From Drosophila persimilis (lineage: Eukaryota; Arthropoda; Insecta; Diptera; Drosophilidae), in NCBI RefSeq assembly GCF_003286085.1, contig NW_020825288.1, positions 23,312,001-23,376,000 of the forward strand: DNA of 64,000 nt, in the 5' to 3' direction. The position numbers and the translations under genes are program-made. Of the stretch, positions 48,391 through 62,183 are shown one piece after another. How positions within the stretch are numbered: the stretch's first letter is position 1; the number at the start of each line of letters is the position of its first letter. Below the pieces are notes generated by a model that was not told where the DNA came from, did no database searches, and saw only the letters and a list, made by a program, of their open reading frames with translations.

Positions 48391-49544
48391 GAGTCAAGCA
48401 GTCAGTCAACTTTCCGGCCTCTAACTCTCTCCGAGACCAAGACCGAGACCTTTGTGATTTATGGTCTGTTAGCCGGACCTCGGGCAGGATTTTCATTTGA
48501 ATTGTGACTACAGCTCTGACTGTGACTGTCTCTCTATTTGCTTCGAGGTTTTCTCGGCCATTGGGCATTTTTCGCCAGCATAAATTATGCAGATGCCTCC
48601 TCCGCTGACGTTCGCCCGAGTCAAGTTGTTATTGTGGGCGTTGGTCCCAGAGCAGCCCTAACACCTCAACTACCTGTGAACGGTCTTGGTTTCGGTTTGA
48701 GTTCTGTGTCCTCTAGGTAGAGGCGTTACAGTTTCCCCAGCCTTAACTCTTTTGAGCCAATTATGTCGACCACTTCTGGTTAAATAGTTTAGTTTTCATT
48801 AGGGCCCTCACTGCCCTGACTTTTGTTCGCATAAAAAGGTACGAGTATTTTTTCCGCACTTTGGGAAACTCTTTTTCGTCTTGAGCTGCATTTTTATGCC
48901 CTGAATATCCAGGAAATTGGGTGGAATAGAACAAAAATTAGTTTCGCTGTGGGTGTATAGGTAAAGACAGGAGACCTAGTTCAAAGGGATCATCTGAACG
49001 AGGGAACTGCGATTGTCAATGCAATGATCTGGAATTGACAAATATGGAATTTGTTTGTTGAGTTTTTAACTACCGTAATTTCAAGGTTTCTATAACCATA
49101 TGTTCTTACATTTTGATCGCATCAATCAATGTCCTTCAGGCGTTATTTTATAATGGATATTTAATTTTTATTCACAACTTTTTAATGCATATTCTAAGAC
49201 TTTGATGAGCATTTCCTTTGGCTGGATCAATCTGCACTTTAAAAAGATATTTTGGAAAATTTTGAATTCCGTTTTTATTTTTTATTGCTGGAGCTGGAGA
49301 GCTGTCTCCTCTCTTTTTTTCCTCAATTTAAAAATTAAAATTTATGTGCGAGATTGTAATTGCAACAAACTCTTTCTTGTTTGTTTGTGCGGTTCGGCTG
49401 TGCTCGGTCGGCACTTTTAATTAATCGTTAATTATGGCTCATGGGAGAAGCTCTACGGAGGGCCACGCCCCAGCTGCAGCTCCAGCTCCAGCTCCAAAAG
49501 CCCACCGCCTTTGCCATCATCTGTACCGTCAGCACCACCACCCA

Positions 49545-49553
49545 CCCCCGCTG
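49545..49553 (+). promoter_or_regulatory. Exact Zic/Opa core motif upstream of opa
   Basis: CCCCCGCTG preceded by CA matches the core of the published Opa/Zic consensus (GACCCCCCGCTG-like). It lies about 4.5 kb upstream of the predicted opa transcription start and could mediate autoregulation; that role is inference. Confidence 0.35.
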
Positions 49554-52500
49554 AGTGTAGTTACATGTACACAGAAGCGTTAATTAAATTTCTGTTTGCC
49601 TTTTGGCTTTCCTGGCCAACATCTCCTTTTCCTGGCCAAAAGAGTGGGAGAGGAGTGTGGCGTGGCGTGGAGGAGAGGAGAGGAGAGAGAGATGCTTGGC
49701 AATGGCGTAGTAAATAAATATTCATTTAATTTATGGTTTTAATTTTTATGACTACACAACTTCGGGGCAGACAATTTAGTAGTTTGGCGGAGCGTGGATG
49801 GAAATTTAATAACTTTGTTTATGCGCACACTAAATCATAACTAATGAGCGGCCCCGAAGAGCCGCAGAGAGTGCCACAGAGTGCCAGGCATCTCCTGGCT
49901 CCTGGAGATGGGATGGGATGGTAAATGAGATCGCTATTGGGATTGGGGGAACACAAACTGAAACTGGAACTTGGACTCTGATCGGGGAATGCAGCTGCCT
50001 TGAAGAAACCTCAATGACAAGCCAAAACTATTTGATTTACGCTAAGGACAGGGGCACAAGCCACTAATTTGGGTTTGAACACCTACAAGGACACACGCGG
50101 ACACAAAACGGGAATACGGTTTGAAAACTTCTCCTCAAAAAATTGAGAGACCACCAGCTGATTTGGCCAAAGGCAAATTGCAGGCTCGCCCTGCGGGATG
50201 TTGCCCAGGAATCCCAGGAATGGAAAGAAAAGGACCGACCTTTGACACGGACCGACCCAAAGGACAATCAACAAATGAAATGCTTCACAAATTGTCCAGC
50301 TCATTTCAACATTTGACAGGGCTTCGAGTGGAGTGGGCCAGGACCACCATTCTGCCGTGCTGACAGATCCAAAAGTTGTCTCTCCGAATATTGATTCGTT
50401 TGAATATTTTTCCAGCATTTTCAGCTTTCATTTCCGCCGCTGAAACTTTAGTTTTCCCCTCAAGTTATCTCAGTTTTTCCATCTGCCATATCAGATTATC
50501 TACCAGAAGATCTGGTTCTGTCGGCTAAACACCAAAAGTTATCTCTTTCCGTATATCAAATGATGGTCCCGAGCCCACGACAAACTAAATGTCAAAAGGT
50601 AAATTTCCATATTCCCGAAGTCCCAAAGGGGCTATGATAAATGTTACGATCAATTAATAATTGTTAACTAAGCCAAAACGATACGGATCCACGGATCCCC
50701 AGTCGGGGCAGGCACCAGGCCAGTGAGCCACAAAATGGAGAATTAATCGAAGGGCTGCAGGCCTGACAGCCGGAGGAATTTTCTGAGGGGACTGAGGCGA
50801 CACTTGAATGCCCTTACACTTCCTGAACACCTTAACACAGGGGGAACATAATTTACTAGAAGGAACAAGTAACACAACTATTTCCCAAGAGGTGAAAATT
50901 GGTTATCAACGGTGCAATCATAGACATTATTCCAACATTTTGAGCTCCTATCTTTAGACAGAAAAGCCTTTTCGAATACCACATGGCTCAAATCCTTTGC
51001 ACACAACATCTGTATAAGGAAGGACTCCACCATTTTCAAGAGTATACCAGCAAAGGAGCCACAAAAACTCGAACCATCGAACTTGCCTGGCTAATAAAAT
51101 TGTTAGACAGATAAACTGATATTGATATTTTTTTCCGTTTTTGTCTTGCTGTCGTGTTATTATTGCTGTTGTCTTGTCTCGAGACATCATTTGTAATCAA
51201 TAAAATTAAATTAAATTCGTCTCTAGGCGACGCCTGGAGATGAACCCTTTGAGATAGCGGTAGACAACGGATACCAAAACGAACCGAAGCCGAATCCGAA
51301 TCCGAGACCAAGCCCAAGAGCAGATCAACCACAAACAGCGGCAAGTGTAAACACGTGGGTTTGTTGACAAGCAGCCTTATGAGTCTTATAGTAGTCGGAG
51401 GAGAGACGAAACGGAACCCAGAAAGGAGCGAGCGAAGGTCGCTCCGGGGCGTTTATCCTGCGGCACACGCAGTAGGAGGCTCAAACTGACTGAGTGACTG
51501 CCTGGGTCTCGACCTGGACCCGGTCCCTGTTGCTGTTGCTGTCCTCTCGAAAATCCAACTAATTAAGTTTTAACGGCACTTGCTAAACATTCGACCTGTT
51601 TTGGCCCGCTGTCCGCCCTCTCAATTTCTCGCCCTCTGTCTCTGTTTTCAGATGGGCGTGTGCACAATGGCTTACAGAGTCCTGTTTTTGTTTGAATTTA
51701 AAATAGGATTAAATTGATTTCTCGCTACTCGACAAAACAGTTGGCCCTAACTACCTGGATGGGAGCCGGAATAAGTCGTACTGTAGGTGCGATGAGGTCA
51801 GCAGTTTTCTCTCCCAGACATGAATGATGATTGGTTCGGGTATCAATGTCGATTGAAATGTTCCAGCAAACAGGGGAAGCACTTGACAAGGATACTTCAA
51901 CTGTCAGTGTTAGGGCAACCATTTGGAAAGGTGTCTTCTAAAAGAGAAATTTATTTTTATATATGGAATATATCATTTTGGGGCAAACAGTTTGAACAAT
52001 AAAGATTTTATAAAATATATTTTGTGCAGCATTGAATATTATAATAAAGAATAAAAAGTGTTGGGTAGCGCTGATAGTGTTGAATAGCGGGTCCAGTCTT
52101 GGGTAACAAAAGAATGTTTCACCACAATACCAGAACATTTCTAAAAAAAACACTTCTCCACAATAAAAAACTAAATTAAACTATTCTGCAACACTTCTAA
52201 TGAAATAATTCCATATTAAAATCCATCCATGGCAGTACTCAAAGGTCTCCCAAAATTCATAGCTCGACGATCTGCTGTTCGATCTTCAACCCTTTGTATC
52301 GTAATTCAGGAAACTTTTAGAAGTTTTTGCTTCATTGCATAAATATTTATGCGCTTTTGAAAATGCTCAACATCTCGGCTCGCCTGAAGTTCGGGGCAAT
52401 ATTTGATAAAATACAAAAGCGAACAAGGCGAATAGAAATGTGTCAATGGCAGGAGAAGAAGCTGCCAAGGACCCTCATTAGTGTAAGGGGCTGAGCAAAG

Positions 52501-53974
52501 AACAAGGACCGAAGCGATGAAGTTCTCTCGAAGACGAAGGCCGGAACAATAGAGTCGAGCACTCCCCTCCACGCCTTGTCCAGGGGCGTGTCGACTGAGT
52601 GAACAATTACGAAGGGAACGGCGAGGGAAATATTGGATGGAAATGGATGGGTTGGGAGGGTCGGTCCCATACCGGAGGGTACAATTATCGTTGGTGGAAC
52701 GACCAACGACATTCGGAGAGTCACAAAGACGCTGACATTTACTTGACTTTAAATGCGCGAAATGGAAATCTGATATTCCCGGATGTTGGACAATTGGCCG
52801 GGCTCTATAATGGGGGTCGCCTTGGGCAGCTCTGGCGTCTCCCCTAGCCCCTAGCCGAATCGAGATCTAGAAACTCCTACTTCTTGAAAAGAAGGAGGAA
52901 CACAGAAGGTGTGTAATTATTTTCGTTGCCGTTTTGACTTTCGACTTCCAGAGTCCACATCAAGATCCCTCCATATGTGCAGGCCATACATAAGAAAAAA
53001 GCGCGCCAGAAACTTTCTCACGCTCCATTTGACAACTTCCTGCCTCTGGAGGTACCGACTTTTTGCCATTATGCTCCTTTGCCTTAGTCGGTAATTATAT
53101 GGCCGGGTCCTGGTATTTTTGGCAGCTTTTTTTTGTTGTTAGTTGCAAATGCGCATTCGGTTGCACATTTCTTGTGGTGGATTTTCATTGAAAAGTGTTC
53201 GAGTGGAAGTCGTTAGGCTTTTCTACTTGCTCTGGACAATCTCTCAAGTGGCTGCCTTTAACACTTTCCGCTCAAGTGTTTGCTCTTTGCTAAAATAAAG
53301 AAAAGGAGTAACAGTTCCTCAAGTTGTTGACTCCTTGAGAGCGGTCTGAAGTGGCCTCGGAGCGGGAAAAGGGCCAAGTCGAGAATTAAGGCTAATGAGG
53401 CCGAAGATTGTCCTCAAAAGTAGAAGGCCAAGGACGAATTGTAAGCTGCTAGTAGTAGAGCTGACCTTACTGGGAATATCCCAAATGACATTTTAAGCCT
53501 CAAACCTTTAGTATCCCCAAAAGTCAGAGATATTCAATAAACTGCATTCCCATTCTCTTAAGGAGCGCCTTGGCTACACCCCATACAAGGGTTGATATCT
53601 CCCAAGCACATTCTTAGATCTCCCTGACTGAAACAACATTCCAACTAATTGAGTTCCAATAATGCGACGGAAGCTGAAAAACAAACAGATCAAGCACTGC
53701 CACAGCCGCAGAAAAAGGCTGCACGTCAAAGGGAAAGCCAGAGACAAAGCCCGGCACAAAGCACAAACTCAAACAGAGACACCGTAGGACAGGACGGTGT
53801 CCCCAATCCTCAGGCAGGCTCGGCAGGATATCCGTGTCACTTAATTGTACGACACTTTATTGGATTTTAAAAAGGACTTTGTCGTCACGCCAACGGCAAC
53901 GACTGCAGCCATGGCCGAGGGTAATTAAATTTCCCGTGGAGCCAAATTGGATCAGGGCGATGATGACGCACTGG

Positions 53975-54004
53975 CCCAGTCCCAGTCCCAGTCGCAGTCT
54001 CAGT
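53975..54004. repeat. (CCCAGT)n hexamer repeat x5
   Basis: Five head-to-tail hexamers: CCCAGT three times, then CGCAGT and CTCAGT. Confidence 0.9.
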
Positions 54005-55853
54005 CCTTAATAGAATTGATTGAATTAAGCTCTGGGACCCGGCTATGGGCCTGCTTAAATGTCGCCAATGATGATGCTGACGCCTGGAGCCAGGCGGGGA
54101 GTCCATCCTCCACTCAGCCCCCACTCCTGAGCTCCTTGGGATCTGAATCAACCAATTGCCGGACGGCAAGCAGCTTCTCGTGTTTGCTTCGTCCTGATGC
54201 TCGGCAGCCACACGACAGGATATGCGCTGCCTTCGTGGTTCCTGTCGTCGTGGGATCCCCCGTGGATTCTCTCAATGCGGCGTTAAAATTTTGGGGGTGT
54301 ATCAATTTCGATTCATTGCCATTTTACTCGTTGCTGTGGGGCCCCCATTGAGGGTGGATTTGCACCCTGTATACTCTCATACATATATATATAAATTGTT
54401 GTTCTTTTGGCCACTTAAGTGGGTGGAATGGGGGCTGTGCTGCGTTCTACCCTCTCGTCTTGCTCTCGGGGAGTTACATCCAAAGCCAAAAAGGGCAATT
54501 TTGGGGGTTTGTTCAGTGTTTCCTTGAGGCTGTTTATGTTGTTTGAAACGATAAAAATCATTCAAGTGGCATATGCTCTCACGCTCACACTATCGCACTG
54601 CCACACCCACACCCTCCCCTGCTAATAGCTTTGTGCCACTTGTGGTTGGGGCAATTATATTGTATGCCCCGATAATATAATGATTAGACATATGACACAA
54701 TATGATTATACGATTTTATTATTAATTTATGAGGTGGTTTCGCTGAGGAGAGGCGTGATGTGAGGGGTGGGTGTTATGCTATATATCGATATCGTTAATT
54801 GCTGATTGATGGGGTCTCCGGATGTGTCGGCTTAGAAGTACATATAGTACATATATTGGAAATTAACCATTAATAACAATGATTAAGTAAAATAATAAAA
54901 GTCAGATGATTTAAGCGAAACGTTCTCGAGTTTCATGAGAAGTATGTACTTTCAACTTCTTATAAAACTCCAAATGCTCTTCTCAATACAATCCATCCAA
55001 GGCTTGATTCCAGCCCAAACCCCTACGAATGAATCCTATACTACTATAAGATTACAATGAATTATGTTATTTTTAACGATTACAAATTTGAAGCTAATCC
55101 AAACCTCAAAAATGGTATCCCTTGAAATGCCAAAAACAATTAAACAAACAATACCAAATGACGTTACGCCTCTCAAACAATAAAAATGCAACGTTGAACA
55201 GGTGTTTGCTTTACACAATTCCTGATAAATGGTGGCCCGAACCTCAACAAAGACACACAAATTTTTCATAAAGTGGCAGTCGTCAGTCAGTCGGTGGACG
55301 AGAGACCTTCTACTTGACTTTGGGCCAGAAGTGATGTCTGTTAATTAATTTGCCCGAAAGGAGCAGAGGCCAGGATCGCAGAGGGCTTGCCTGTTTGGTT
55401 GTTAAATGGTAGGCAATTTTTTAAACTTAATTAATCAGGCAAAGGGCCACAGATACGCCTATAGGCACAGGCCCTGGTCCATGATTGATGGGCGCGGAGG
55501 CTGCGGTCAGAAAATTGAAAGCGCTAAACGGAGGCGGACAGTTCTTCAAGCATTTAGTAGCTTTATTAAGCACGATCGGACGTGATCGTTCCAGCCTTTC
55601 TTTGCCCCTTTTACCTAATTAGTACTCTGTTTCATCGGTTCTGCCTTTGCCACTTTATCTAATTACAACCTTGTTATCGGATAATTGCTACCCACATAGC
55701 CAGCCTACTCCCTCTCTCGCACTCTCGGACACCCATTTGAGGGCCCATTAAAAATAAAATGTTGACAAGATAAGGCGACAAATTACCTGAGTGTGACTGA
55801 AAGAGAGAAGTAGCTTGTGCGAGGAGCAAAGGTAGCTGCAAAGGCAGGGTGGA

Positions 55854-55878
55854 GGTTCCGGTTCCAGTTCCAGTTCCC
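55854..55878. repeat. (GTTCCR)n hexamer repeat
   Basis: Four hexamers of GTTCCG/GTTCCA. Confidence 0.8.
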
Positions 55879-57930
55879 CGTTCTCCGCTTCTCTGCCAGT
55901 TTTTCGGGCAGCGCTTGAGACTCGCTGTAATGCGACACCTTCGTGTGAAAATTTATGGCCCGCAGTCTCCGTTTCGGTTCCAACTTCCCAGTGAAGTGGC
56001 AGTAGAACCTATATATAGATATGGACACTATGTTTATGGCAAATTGCTTTAATTCATCAAAAAAGTACACCAAAAAACAAAAAGAAGAAATAAGAAATAA
56101 ACAATCTATTAGACAACCCGTCGTCATTGACGTATTACAAGACGTCATGCAAGCCTCCCAACCGAAAGCAAAGTCGCAGGCTTTGCCTCGTGCCTTTACA
56201 AGGGATAATGGTTTTAGCTGCCTCCACCTCCTCCTCCTCCACCCTGTAGCTTAGCTCCCTCTGAGTCTTATGTAAATGCTGCGTATGGGTTTTGGGCGAC
56301 TGGCGGCGAGGACTTATAGAGCATGGCAAATTTTGTATGATTATTTTTTATTTCGGGCTCTGATGATTAAGTGGCCAAAGCTGATGACAAATTGTGACTG
56401 GCGGAGAATCCGCAGCTCAAAGTTTGTTTTTATTTTCACTCTCTTCTCTGTCTCACAGTCTCTGTATATCTCTAAATTGGTATCGTAGACCACTTGACCC
56501 GTCCCTCCCCCTTCTTGGAGGGAGAAGGAGTACTCAGAGCAATAAAGGGAATTATGAATATGAAAATTGTAGAGAATTTGGATTTATGTGGGTTCTTTTG
56601 GTTGAGTACATGCTGTAGGTGAAAAGGTTGTACTTTAGATAGCTGAAATGTGATCATCTAGTATTAAATACTATCAACGAAAGTCTAAGAATGTGCAGCA
56701 CAGTCGATTTTAAGACTGTTCCAGATAGGGTTTATCTATCTATAAACTGGATAATATATAAATATATCTCTAAAGGAAAAAGTTGCCTTGGCACACATAA
56801 ATATATCAAAACCCATGTAGGGTATTCCAAACCTCAGCTGTCTATTTATGTGCCAGGGAGACAGTCCCTCAATGAACTTTTTTGCGCACTTTGCGGTTGC
56901 ATGCGTATCCCCCCTTGAACACAATCAGGGGCCACCCTCATTTTGCCTAATTTATTTGATTTTATTTTGTTGATACGCCATGTGATAGAGAAAGAGAAAT
57001 CCACTGAGGGAGTGAGTGAGTGAGGGAATTGTCTCACTGCTACTTTTGTTTAATCAAAAGCAATTGTTCATTTCAAGTTGATTGCATTTACTGTGCCCTG
57101 GTCCCAATTATTTTGCCTCTTTTTGCGGTTTTTTTTTTTTGAGGTTGCTCTGGTGATGGTGCTTGCTGTTGTCAGAGAAATGAGAAAATTGTGCCTTGGA
57201 AAACATTTGATTAGACTGTAGCCACTTATAGTTAATTAGACCAACATTTTCCTCAATCATTTCTGCATAAATTTTCCCATTTCTCACATCATTAATATTC
57301 GTATGGCCATGGTCTATTAATATTGAAACCATGTTGATCCCGAGCTCAAGAATTTCCCCTTCTTTTGTAAGACTTAACCCTCATGCAACTAATTCAGTTG
57401 ACCATAACACTTAATCTGACTAAAGACATGACAAAAATTGGAAACACCACAAAAAAAGTGATTAAAAAATGAGAAGGTGATTTATGGATGTGGATTACTA
57501 CGAATAGTAGATGCTCTGAAGGGGAAAGGTTTTGGGAGAGAATTAAGAATTGTTTTTAGGTAGCCGAAGACTATTATCATCTTAGAAAAGATCCATGATG
57601 ATCTCTTCAACGTCTTCCATACCTTCATCATGCCCTTCTCTCGAAGAATCTACAGATATGAAAATAATCGCCCACTTGAGAGAACTTTATTGAAAAGCTA
57701 ACAAATAACGTAATCCATTTCTAATTCTTTTCCCTCTAAATATCTATCTAATCCCCACTGAAAATCCAGTGCCAGTTATGTATACTATACCCATTCTCCA
57801 TATAGGGAACTCCTCGCTTCAGCTCCAACGAATGAGAAAATATTCCAGGCAGACCGAAGAAAAAAACGTTGTCATTAATTTACGCATAAAATTTTATAAT
57901 TTATGACAATGTGAGGTGTAGCTGGAGCGC

Positions 57931-57982
57931 CGGCTCCAACTCCAATCCCAACTCTGACTCCAACTCCTACTCCATCTCCAAG
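57931..57982. repeat. Imperfect (CTCCAA/CTCCTA)n hexamer repeat
   Basis: About eight degenerate ACTCCN-type hexamers. Confidence 0.75.
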
Positions 57983-59464
57983 CACTGGGAGTCGAGACCA
58001 GAGAGTGGCCAACAAATGAAGCCTGAAGATCGTTGGACATGGGTTGGTTTTTGGTTTTTGGTTTGTGTTTTTCTTAAATTTTTTTTTGGGTTTTGGTCAT
58101 TTTGTTGGGATTGGATCCTCGAGTATAAGCGACTTTTATAATTATGTCTACGCATAAAAATCACATAAATTTGTGCATAAATGCAACAACAATAACGAGC
58201 CCTACATAATAAATGATGGCGCTTAAAATTTTCAACATCTCCATGGAGACAAAACGATAAAAATCGCCGTTTGAAGTTGGAGCCCACCTCCCGAAAAAAG
58301 CGACAGATACTGGAACCAAAAACTGGTCAAGTGCTTTGCTCAACTTCTCGTCTTATGAATGAATTAATGCATTTATTTTTCTGACTTTTTTTGGTAATAC
58401 ATTTTCAATGCAACTTAAACAAAAAAGCTGCCTTTTTTGTCATTAATAAAATTCAATGTTTGAGTTAGGTTTTTTTCTCGTTTCGGCTGGGTGTTTTTAT
58501 TATTTATGATAGTCGGCGCCACATAGCGCCGTTTGACTCCGCCAAATGAGTTGTTTTGGGTTAAAGGGAATCGATTTTGTTGTTTGCTAGAATCGAACAT
58601 TGTTAAACCAAAAAATAACTAAAGAAGACAATAAATGATCCCGTGTAATGCCCAAAGATTGATTGATTCAAGGGGAATCTGCATTAATAACTCAAACGCT
58701 TTTTATCCGGACAACCGATATTTATCGGAAAGGCTAATGAAGAGTTTGTCTTAGGAAAATTTCGCTCCGATTAAAGATCATTCTAAATTCTAAATTTATA
58801 TAGCTTTCTTCTACAATCCTCATTACCTTTCTCCCATTCATTTTCAACAGCAATTTGCCAAACGAAATCCCGGATTTCTCACGCACCTCAACCCGCCCGA
58901 TGATTCATTTGTAACCCGAACTCGGGACCAGAGTGCAACGATTGATGATATATACTATGTACACACACATATAGTATACATCATGTGTATATACCCCGGT
59001 GTATGTGTAAGCTCGCCCTGAAATACTCCACTCAGTTTTGACATTTATATTTATTTCAACGTGCAGCGGCCTGAGCTCTGAGGTTCTCCCAATGCAGTTT
59101 GAATTATAACCAATGGACACGCAAAGGTGGCCAAAACTTCTCCTGCTCGCCCAGCGCCTCCTCCGCCTCCTTCACGTCCACATGTCGTTTATTTTTGGTA
59201 TGGGATGAGCGTGACTTTGGTTCTGGTTTACTTATTTTTTCCATTGGTCCTTCTGCTGTTCCTGGGCGCCCGCAAGGAATGCGCCACAAATAAAGTAAAA
59301 TTAATAATATCGCACGTTGATTGTTGTTGCTACACTATTTATTGTTTTTGTTCGCATATTTCTCTTCGCTCTTTCCACTCGTCCTCTCTTTTTGTTTCGC
59401 TTTGTATGGGCGAAATAAATGTCAAGAAGCAAAGCAAAATATTTCGTTTGCCCCAGAGCAGATG

Positions 59465-59490
59465 GGTCCGAGTCCGAGTCCGAGCCGGAG
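59465..59490. repeat. (GTCCGA)n hexamer repeat
   Basis: Three exact GTCCGA units and a diverged fourth. Confidence 0.85.
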
Positions 59491-60746
59491 TCTCCTCCTT
59501 GGCCTCTTCGTACTGGTGCGTGTGGCACTGAAAGTTTGTCGAATGAAAAATTACACAGTCGAATGATAAATAACATAACTCAAAAGGAACGAAAGGGCAT
59601 AAAAAGTGAGGGATATATATGGCCAGCCAAAGTGTTTCTCTTCTCAAGGAGTTGTGGGAGCCATAACTGCTGTGCTTCCAGCCCCAGAGCAGGCCATACA
59701 TCAGGGGAGAGAACAATAAATATATCTGGTTGGGATAGGTCTCGAGTGAACTGGGAGCTAGGAAAAGATAGTTTCCTTTGTTTCCAAACTATGAATGAAA
59801 GTTGAGTTAAGGTTTGAGATCCTTCAAGAAAAAACCTTGAAATTTTGTGCAAATCTGTTCTGTTTTGTTTAAAACTGTTCCCACAATCACTCCCACACCT
59901 TCTCTTTTGTGAATTTTGATTACTAAGAACTTTTAAATATATTCATCCAGTTTCGAGCAGAAAAAGAATCCCATATGGAAAAGAAAGGACCACGAACCAA
60001 TAACCCAAATACCTTTGTTGCCATGGAAATTCCTTTCAAATACCCCTGAAAATATGCAACCAAATTTGTCATCCATCAACCAACAAACCAAATTAAATAA
60101 TATTGTATTTAAAATTTAATGAAAAACACTTTCCCCTGTCCCAGGCCCCCTTGACCCTTGACCCTTCACCCCAGCCCCACCCTCAAAGCAACAGGGGGCC
60201 TCGCACGAAACGGAAATGCTGAAACAGCCAAAAAAAAAATTTCACGCCTTCTTTAACAGAATTTATTAAAAAACAGTATTACAAAAGTAGTAGCCGAACA
60301 TCGTAGATGGGAACATGGTAACCAAAGCACACCCAAAAGCGAAAAACGAATGTTATATATTTTATGCCCTGTGAAGAGTCAAATCAAAGAGCGAGGGGTA
60401 CTCATGGGGGGTCAGAGCGGGGTTCACACATCTGTGATACTTTTTTTATGTGGACAAAAACCAACAGCAACAGCAACAACAGAAAATGCCATAATAATAG
60501 TTGCGAAAAGCAATTAGACAAACTAATAAAGGCAAATCCCTCTATACAAAAGGTCAGAAAAGTGCGTGCCACCGAAAGGGAGTGAGTGCGATGGCTATAT
60601 GCACGTAGGCTCAATGCCAAACCCCCAATGGCGTTGACCAAGCGAGACGGCAATAGTGTGTGGTGAGGATGATGATGATGCATTCTCTGGTGCTGCGCTA
60701 GGCATGCGTTTTATTTTTCACCTGGGGCGTGCTGAAATGTTCCAGA

Positions 60747-60768
60747 AGAGAGAGAGAGAGAGAGAGAA
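60747..60768. repeat. (GA)n microsatellite
   Basis: A 22-bp GA tract in the gene-free region, roughly 0.85 kb from the 3' end of the 102-aa gene. Confidence 0.85.
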
Positions 60769-61450
60769 GAATGGAAAGAGGAGTAGGAGAATGAGATGAG
60801 GATGCAAGCCTGAGAAGGGGTAAAGTCAAGAGAGCACAAAATCTGTTTCAAGTTTCGCCCTTAGGTGATGGAGATTGTTGCTTCTGTATGACGATCGTCA
60901 AATTGTGCATGATTGTGCCTGTACCTTCCATCATTCTGATTCCCTTTACCACTACCCTAACCCCTTGGCAAAAGCTAAACGTAATTGCGTTTAGAAGTGC
61001 GTGTACTTGAGCCTTTCTGCCATCTTTGGGTCTTACGCTTTTGTTGTGTCGGCTTTTTGCCGTTACAAATATGTTTTGAAAGCAAAGTCATACCGGATCA
61101 CAATAGGCCTGGGGCGGGGGGAAACTACCTATGTACACATAGGGCGGCCAGCCCTTTCTAATGCTCAAAAATTAGTTTTCTGAAGTGGTTTTTATTATAC
61201 GTAGACCCAATGGATATGCCTCAGTTGGTAATGAAGTGAGTGGAAAGATATTTTGAAAGAGTTTTGTACTTTGTGGGGGGCCTATCATATAGGAATTGGT
61301 AGGGGAGACGGCTATTCCAAGAGTGTAAACTGAAAGTGCGGGAAGAATATTTAATACGAGAGAACTAAAAAAGGAAATGCCAACAATGGATCCAACGATC
61401 GAAATGAATGGCAGTGCAGAGGTAGAACGCGTTTCTTTGAGCTAGTATGT

Positions 61451-61456
61451 TTTATT
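61451..61456 (-). terminator. Candidate poly(A) signal of the 102-aa gene
   Basis: Minus-strand AATAAA about 160 nt beyond the stop codon. Confidence 0.4.
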
Positions 61457-61617
61457 TAGAATCAAGAAATGAACACGAATCAATTAGGTAACTGAATAAC
61501 TCGATCAACGAATAAAAGCTTTGGTTGGCTCTTGATTGTACAATTATTTCTTTTTCTTTTCTTTTCTTTTAACTTGAGTTAACTGTTGTACAAGCTCCAT
61601 GGTCTTTGACCATATGG

Positions 61618-61926
61618 TTATCCCCATCTAGGCTTCTTCTGAATAGGGTCCAGATTATTAGCACGACGCATAGCGGCTGTCATGCGTTTCTGCAGCCAGC
61701 CTTGGATGTCGGGTTGTATAAAGCCTCGCTCTTTTCTCGCGATCTTCTCGTGGAACTCCTTGGACTCCTCCAGCCATTTGCGGCCGTAGTGCCAGCACAT
61801 CAGCAGACTCATCGTTGGAGCGTCCTTCTCATAGGAGGGGGTGAAGGATTGATGTCCGAGATGGTGTTTTTTCGGGTCTTTCGGCAGGTAGGGCTTGGCG
61901 CGACTATACTGTTTGTAGACTGTCAT
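61618..61926 (-). CDS. Uncharacterised 102-aa basic protein with a WxYGRKWLE core (paralogue of the 139-aa protein)
   Basis: An intronless frame from ATG at 61926-61924 to TAA at 61620-61618. The protein is basic and Tyr/Trp/Lys-rich. Residues 45-53 read WHYGRKWLE, followed by a P-D pair at 72-73 and W77. The same pattern occurs in the plus-strand 139-aa protein 1.5 kb away, so the two are diverged paralogues; that conservation is the main evidence that it is real. There is no signal peptide or membrane segment. I do not recognise the family; small basic intronless tandem paralogues in flies are often testis-expressed, but nothing here proves it. A minus-strand AATAAA at 61456-61451 could end the transcript. 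Confidence 0.75.
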   Translation of the reverse strand: MTVYKQYSRAKPYLPKDPKKHHLGHQSFTPSYEKDAPTMSLLMCWHYGRKWLEESKEFHEKIARKERGFIQPDIQGWLQKRMTAAMRRANNLDPIQKKPRWG

Positions 61927-62183
61927 GCTAAAAAATAAATGTTTTCTTTTCTATCTACCTTTTTTTCGAAATTAATATATCTGCTTGATGGATTCAAACG
62001 TCACACTTGATTGGAAAGTGAAGGCTGGAGTGACGATTATTCTCTTCTGTGATTCCCAACTGCTAATTGAGTTAACAGACATAAAACCAAACCGAACCAA
62101 ACCAAACTATGGCGTGGAAAATGCCGAAATGAAAACCCTAAAAACATTTTGCTAATGGCTATAATGGCTCTCTGTGAGCCCAA
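61927..62183. promoter_or_regulatory. Presumed divergent promoter region
   Basis: 257 bp separate the divergent starts of the 102-aa gene (minus) and the predicted 119-aa gene (plus). It includes a short (AAACC)n tract at about 62086-62107 and upstream ATGs on the plus strand (near 62108 and at 62155) that open only very short frames. No clear TATA or Inr/DPE pair was found. Confidence 0.35.

Larger units (their letters stand above)
44998..61450. other. Gene-free region upstream of opa
   Basis: About 16.4 kb between the opa promoter and the small gene cluster with no supportable coding region; open frames are below about 145 codons and low in information. It holds hexamer repeats (entries below), CAGGTAG motifs at 47777, 48670 and 51751, and an exact Zic/Opa core at 49545. 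By position it is the main candidate for opa upstream enhancers. No transposon or RNA gene was recognised. Confidence 0.55.
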
